From contig NC_133569.1 of the NCBI RefSeq assembly GCF_048773025.1, positions 3,596,001-3,660,000 on the forward strand: DNA of 64,000 bases. Direction: 5' to 3'. A program made the position numbers and the translations under genes. Origin of the DNA: Camelus bactrianus. Its lineage: Eukaryota > Chordata > Mammalia > Artiodactyla > Camelidae. The notes beneath the pieces are model-generated. The model did not search any database. It saw nothing but the letters and a program-made list of their open reading frames with translations, and was not told where the DNA came from. Positions 61,945-64,000 of this stretch are shown in pieces; the first letter of the stretch is position 1; the number at the start of each line of letters is the position of its first letter.

Positions 61945-62940
61945 CTTGTTGGGAACACTAAGTTTCTCTTAGGTTGCAAACTCCACTCCAAACATATATA
62001 TGGGGAGGTACTAGCTCCAACTCGGTTTTACAGTGAAAACTGCAGGAACGTCAAACCGGCACTAGGAAACAGACTGAGAAACCAGAGTAAAAGTTTCTCC
62101 TGCAACCCTTTCCCTTTCTGCTAGATGAACAAACGTCTCTCCACATGCCCAGTTCTGAGAGATAAGTGGGTGTGAAAGCCGTCCTTCACCTTGCTTTTTG
62201 GGAACACAAAGTTTCTCTTCATGTGCAAACTCCACCCCATACATATATATGGGGAAGTACTAGCGCCAACTCGGTTTTACAGTGAAAACTGCAGGAACTT
62301 CAATCAGGCACTAGGAAACAGACCGAGAAACCAGAGTAAAAGTTTCTCCTGCAACCCGTTCCCTTTGTGCTAGATGAACGAACGTCTCTCAACATGCTCA
62401 GTTCTGAGAGATAATTGTGTGTGAAAGCCGTCCTTCACCTAGCTTGTTGGGAACACAAAGTTTCTCTTCAGTTGCAAACTCCACTACATACATATATATG
62501 GGGAGGTACTAGCTCCAACTCGGTTTTACAGTGAAAACTGCAGGAACTTCAAACCGGCACTAGGAAACAGACTGAGAAACCAGAGTAAAAGTTTCTCCTG
62601 CAACCCGTTCCCTTTGTGCTAGATGAACGAACGTCTCTCCACATGCTCAGTTCTGAAAGATAAGTGTGTGTCAAAGCAATCCTTCACCTAGCTTGTTGGG
62701 AACACAAAGTTTCTCTTCAGTTGCAAACTCCACTCCGTACATATATATGGGGAGGTACTAGCTCCAACACGGTTTTACAGTGAAAACTGCAGGAACTTCA
62801 AACCGGCACTAGGAAACAGACTGAGAAACCAGAGTAAAAGTTTCTCCTGCAACCCGTTCCTTTTGTGCTAGATGAACGAACGTCTCTCCACATGCTCAGT
62901 TCTGAGAGATAAATGTGTGTGAAAGCCGTCCTTCACCTAG
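61945..62940 (+). repeat. 4-monomer tandem duplication, second unit
   Basis: Second unit. Differences from unit 1 are few and lie mainly in monomers three and four ('acagactgag' against 'acagaacgag'; 'gtcaaagcaatcc' against 'gtgaaagcaatcc'; 'ccttttgtgctag' against 'ccatttgtgctag'). The unchanged 996-bp offset means no indel separates the units. Confidence 0.92.
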
Positions 62941-64000
62941 CTTGTTGGGAACACAAAGTTTCTCTTCAGTTGCAAACTCCACTCCACACATATATATGGG
63001 GTGGTACTAGCTCCAACTCTGTTTTACAGTGAAAACTTCAGGAACTTCAAACAGGCACTAGGAAACAGACCGAGAAACCAGAGTAAAAGTTTCTCCTGCA
63101 ACCCGTTCCCTTTGTGCTAGATGAACGAACGTCTCTCCACATGCTCAGTTCTGAGAGATAAGTGTGTGTGAAAGCCGTCCTTCACCTAGCTTGTTGGGAA
63201 CACAAAGTTTCTCTTCTGTTGCAAACTCCACTCCACACATATATATGGGGAGGTACTAGCTCCAACTCTGTTTTACAGTAAAAACTGCAGGAACGTCAAA
63301 CCGGCACTAGGAAACAGACTGAGAAACCAGAGTAAAAGTTTCTCCTGCAACCCGTTCCCTTTGTGCTAGATGAACAAACGTCTCTCCACATGCTCAGTTC
63401 TGAGAGATAAGTGTGTGTGAAAGCCGTCCTTCACCTAGCTTGTTGGGAACACAAAGTTTCTCTTCTGTTGCAAATTCCACTCCACACATATATATGGGGA
63501 GGTACTAGCTCCAACTCTGTTTTACAGTGAAAACTGCAGGAACTTCAAACCGGCACTAGGAAACAGACTGAGAAACCAGAGTAAAAGTTTATCCTGCAAA
63601 CCGTTCCCTTTGTGCTAGATGAACGAACGTCTCTCCACATGCTCAGTTCTGAGAGATAATTGTGTGTGAAAGCCGTCCTTCACCTAGCTTGTTGGGAACA
63701 CAAAGTTTCTCTTCAGTTGCAAACTCCACTCCATACATATATATGGGGAGGTACTAGCTCCAACTCTGTTTTACAGTGAAAACTGCAGGAACTTCAAACC
63801 GGCACTAGGAAACAGACTGAGAAACCAGAGTAAAATTTCTCCTGCAACCCGTTCCATTTGTGCTAGATGAACGAACGTCTCTCTACATGCTCAGTTCTGA
63901 GAGATAACTGTGTGTGAAGCCGTCCTTCACCTAGCTTATTGGGAACACAAAGTTTCTCTTCAGTTGCAAACTCCACTCCATACATATATATGTGGTGGTA
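62941..64000 (+). repeat. Near-consensus monomers at the right end of the window
   Basis: Four full monomers and a partial one. Those at about 63190 and 63439 carry 'cttctgttgcaaa' with 'ccacacatat' and 'ccaactctg'. The last, cut by the window end, begins 'cttattgggaac' near 63935. The array clearly continues beyond 64000. Confidence 0.85.

Larger units (their letters stand above)
1..64000 (+). repeat. Satellite DNA array, 249-bp monomer, about 257 head-to-tail copies, no interruption
   Basis: The motif 'cttgttgggaacacaaag' or a close variant recurs about every 249 bases throughout. Early instances start at 1, 250, 499, 748 and 997, and the last at about 63935. If 257 copies fill the first 63934 bases, the mean spacing is 248.8 bp, because many copies lack one or two bases. 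The consensus is about 45% GC (my hand count: 113 of 249). All copies read in the same direction and no non-satellite base stretch separates them. Two sampled copies differ from the consensus at 6 of 249 and 4 of 249 positions. The array contains no gene and is not bounded in the window. The family is not one I recognise. Centromeric, pericentromeric, subtelomeric or knob heterochromatin are all possible. Confidence 0.98.

Noticed and set aside
6122-62373. Some thirty open reading frames of 60-85 codons on both strands, many with similar proteins such as those beginning MYGLEFATEEKLC or ending in NQSKSFSCNPFPLC.
   Set aside because: They are translations of the satellite consensus. The proteins look alike because the DNA is repeated. 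Every frame meets a stop about once per monomer, the frames overlap on both strands, and no start context, splice structure or known domain supports them.
1-64000. The monomer length, 249, is 3 x 83, so a reading frame could in principle run through many copies as a repeat protein.
   Set aside because: Stops such as that in 'tgctag' recur in the consensus and end the open frames in every monomer, and frequent one-base indels break phase. The divisibility by three is most likely coincidence.
1-64000. CRISPR-like regular repetition.
   Set aside because: There are no spacers. The repeated unit itself fills the whole period, and 249-bp units are far longer than CRISPR repeats.
1-64000. An inserted transposon, LTR element or other unique sequence that breaks the array.
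   Set aside because: I followed the monomer phase through the whole window and found no gap longer than a few bases and no change of orientation.

Overview
The whole window is one uninterrupted tandem satellite array. A monomer of about 249 bp is repeated head to tail from the first base to the last. That makes roughly 257 full copies plus a partial one, with a mean spacing near 248.8 bp. All copies lie in the same orientation. I found no gene, RNA gene, transposon, unique spacer or inversion anywhere. The array runs off both ends, so it is larger than 64 kb. This points to a eukaryotic nuclear genome and to constitutive heterochromatin (centromeric, pericentromeric, subtelomeric or a heterochromatic knob). 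I do not recognise the satellite family and cannot name the taxon. The consensus is about 45% GC.

The real content is the structure above the monomer. Single copies typically differ from the consensus by a few percent. The same diagnostic variants recur in the same order at fixed distances, which exposes a nested set of segmental and tandem duplications, each close to a whole number of monomers. From left to right: a 2.8-kb block duplicated 4730 bp apart (19 monomers; about 0.3-3.1 and 5.0-7.9 kb); a 10-monomer duplication at 2490 bp (9.0-9.7 and 11.5-12.2 kb); a near-identical 10-monomer tandem duplication at 2488 bp (13.1-18.1 kb); a 3-monomer repeat (20.8-22.2 kb); a 2-monomer repeat (23.4-24.4 kb); an 11-monomer tandem duplication at 2734 bp with an older relative upstream (24.4-31.9 kb); and a 9-monomer displaced copy at 2238 bp (32.7-36.0 kb).

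From about 37.5 kb rightwards the subfamily composition changes. Variants that are rare or absent on the left become common. They include 'gcaatcc' in place of 'gccgtcc', 'actacatac' in place of 'actccatac', and a one-base-shorter 'gtgaagccg'. This half holds a long-range duplication about 8953 bp apart (36 monomers), a 13-monomer duplication at 3233 bp, 5-, 4- and 3-monomer repeats at 42.7-46.9 kb, a 4/3/4-monomer higher-order repeat at 57.7-60.5 kb, and an exact 996-bp four-monomer tandem duplication at 60.9-62.9 kb.

No genes work together here. Every open reading frame is short (85 codons or fewer) and is a translation of the satellite itself. The layout fits unequal crossover, gene conversion or replication-based amplification acting at several scales.
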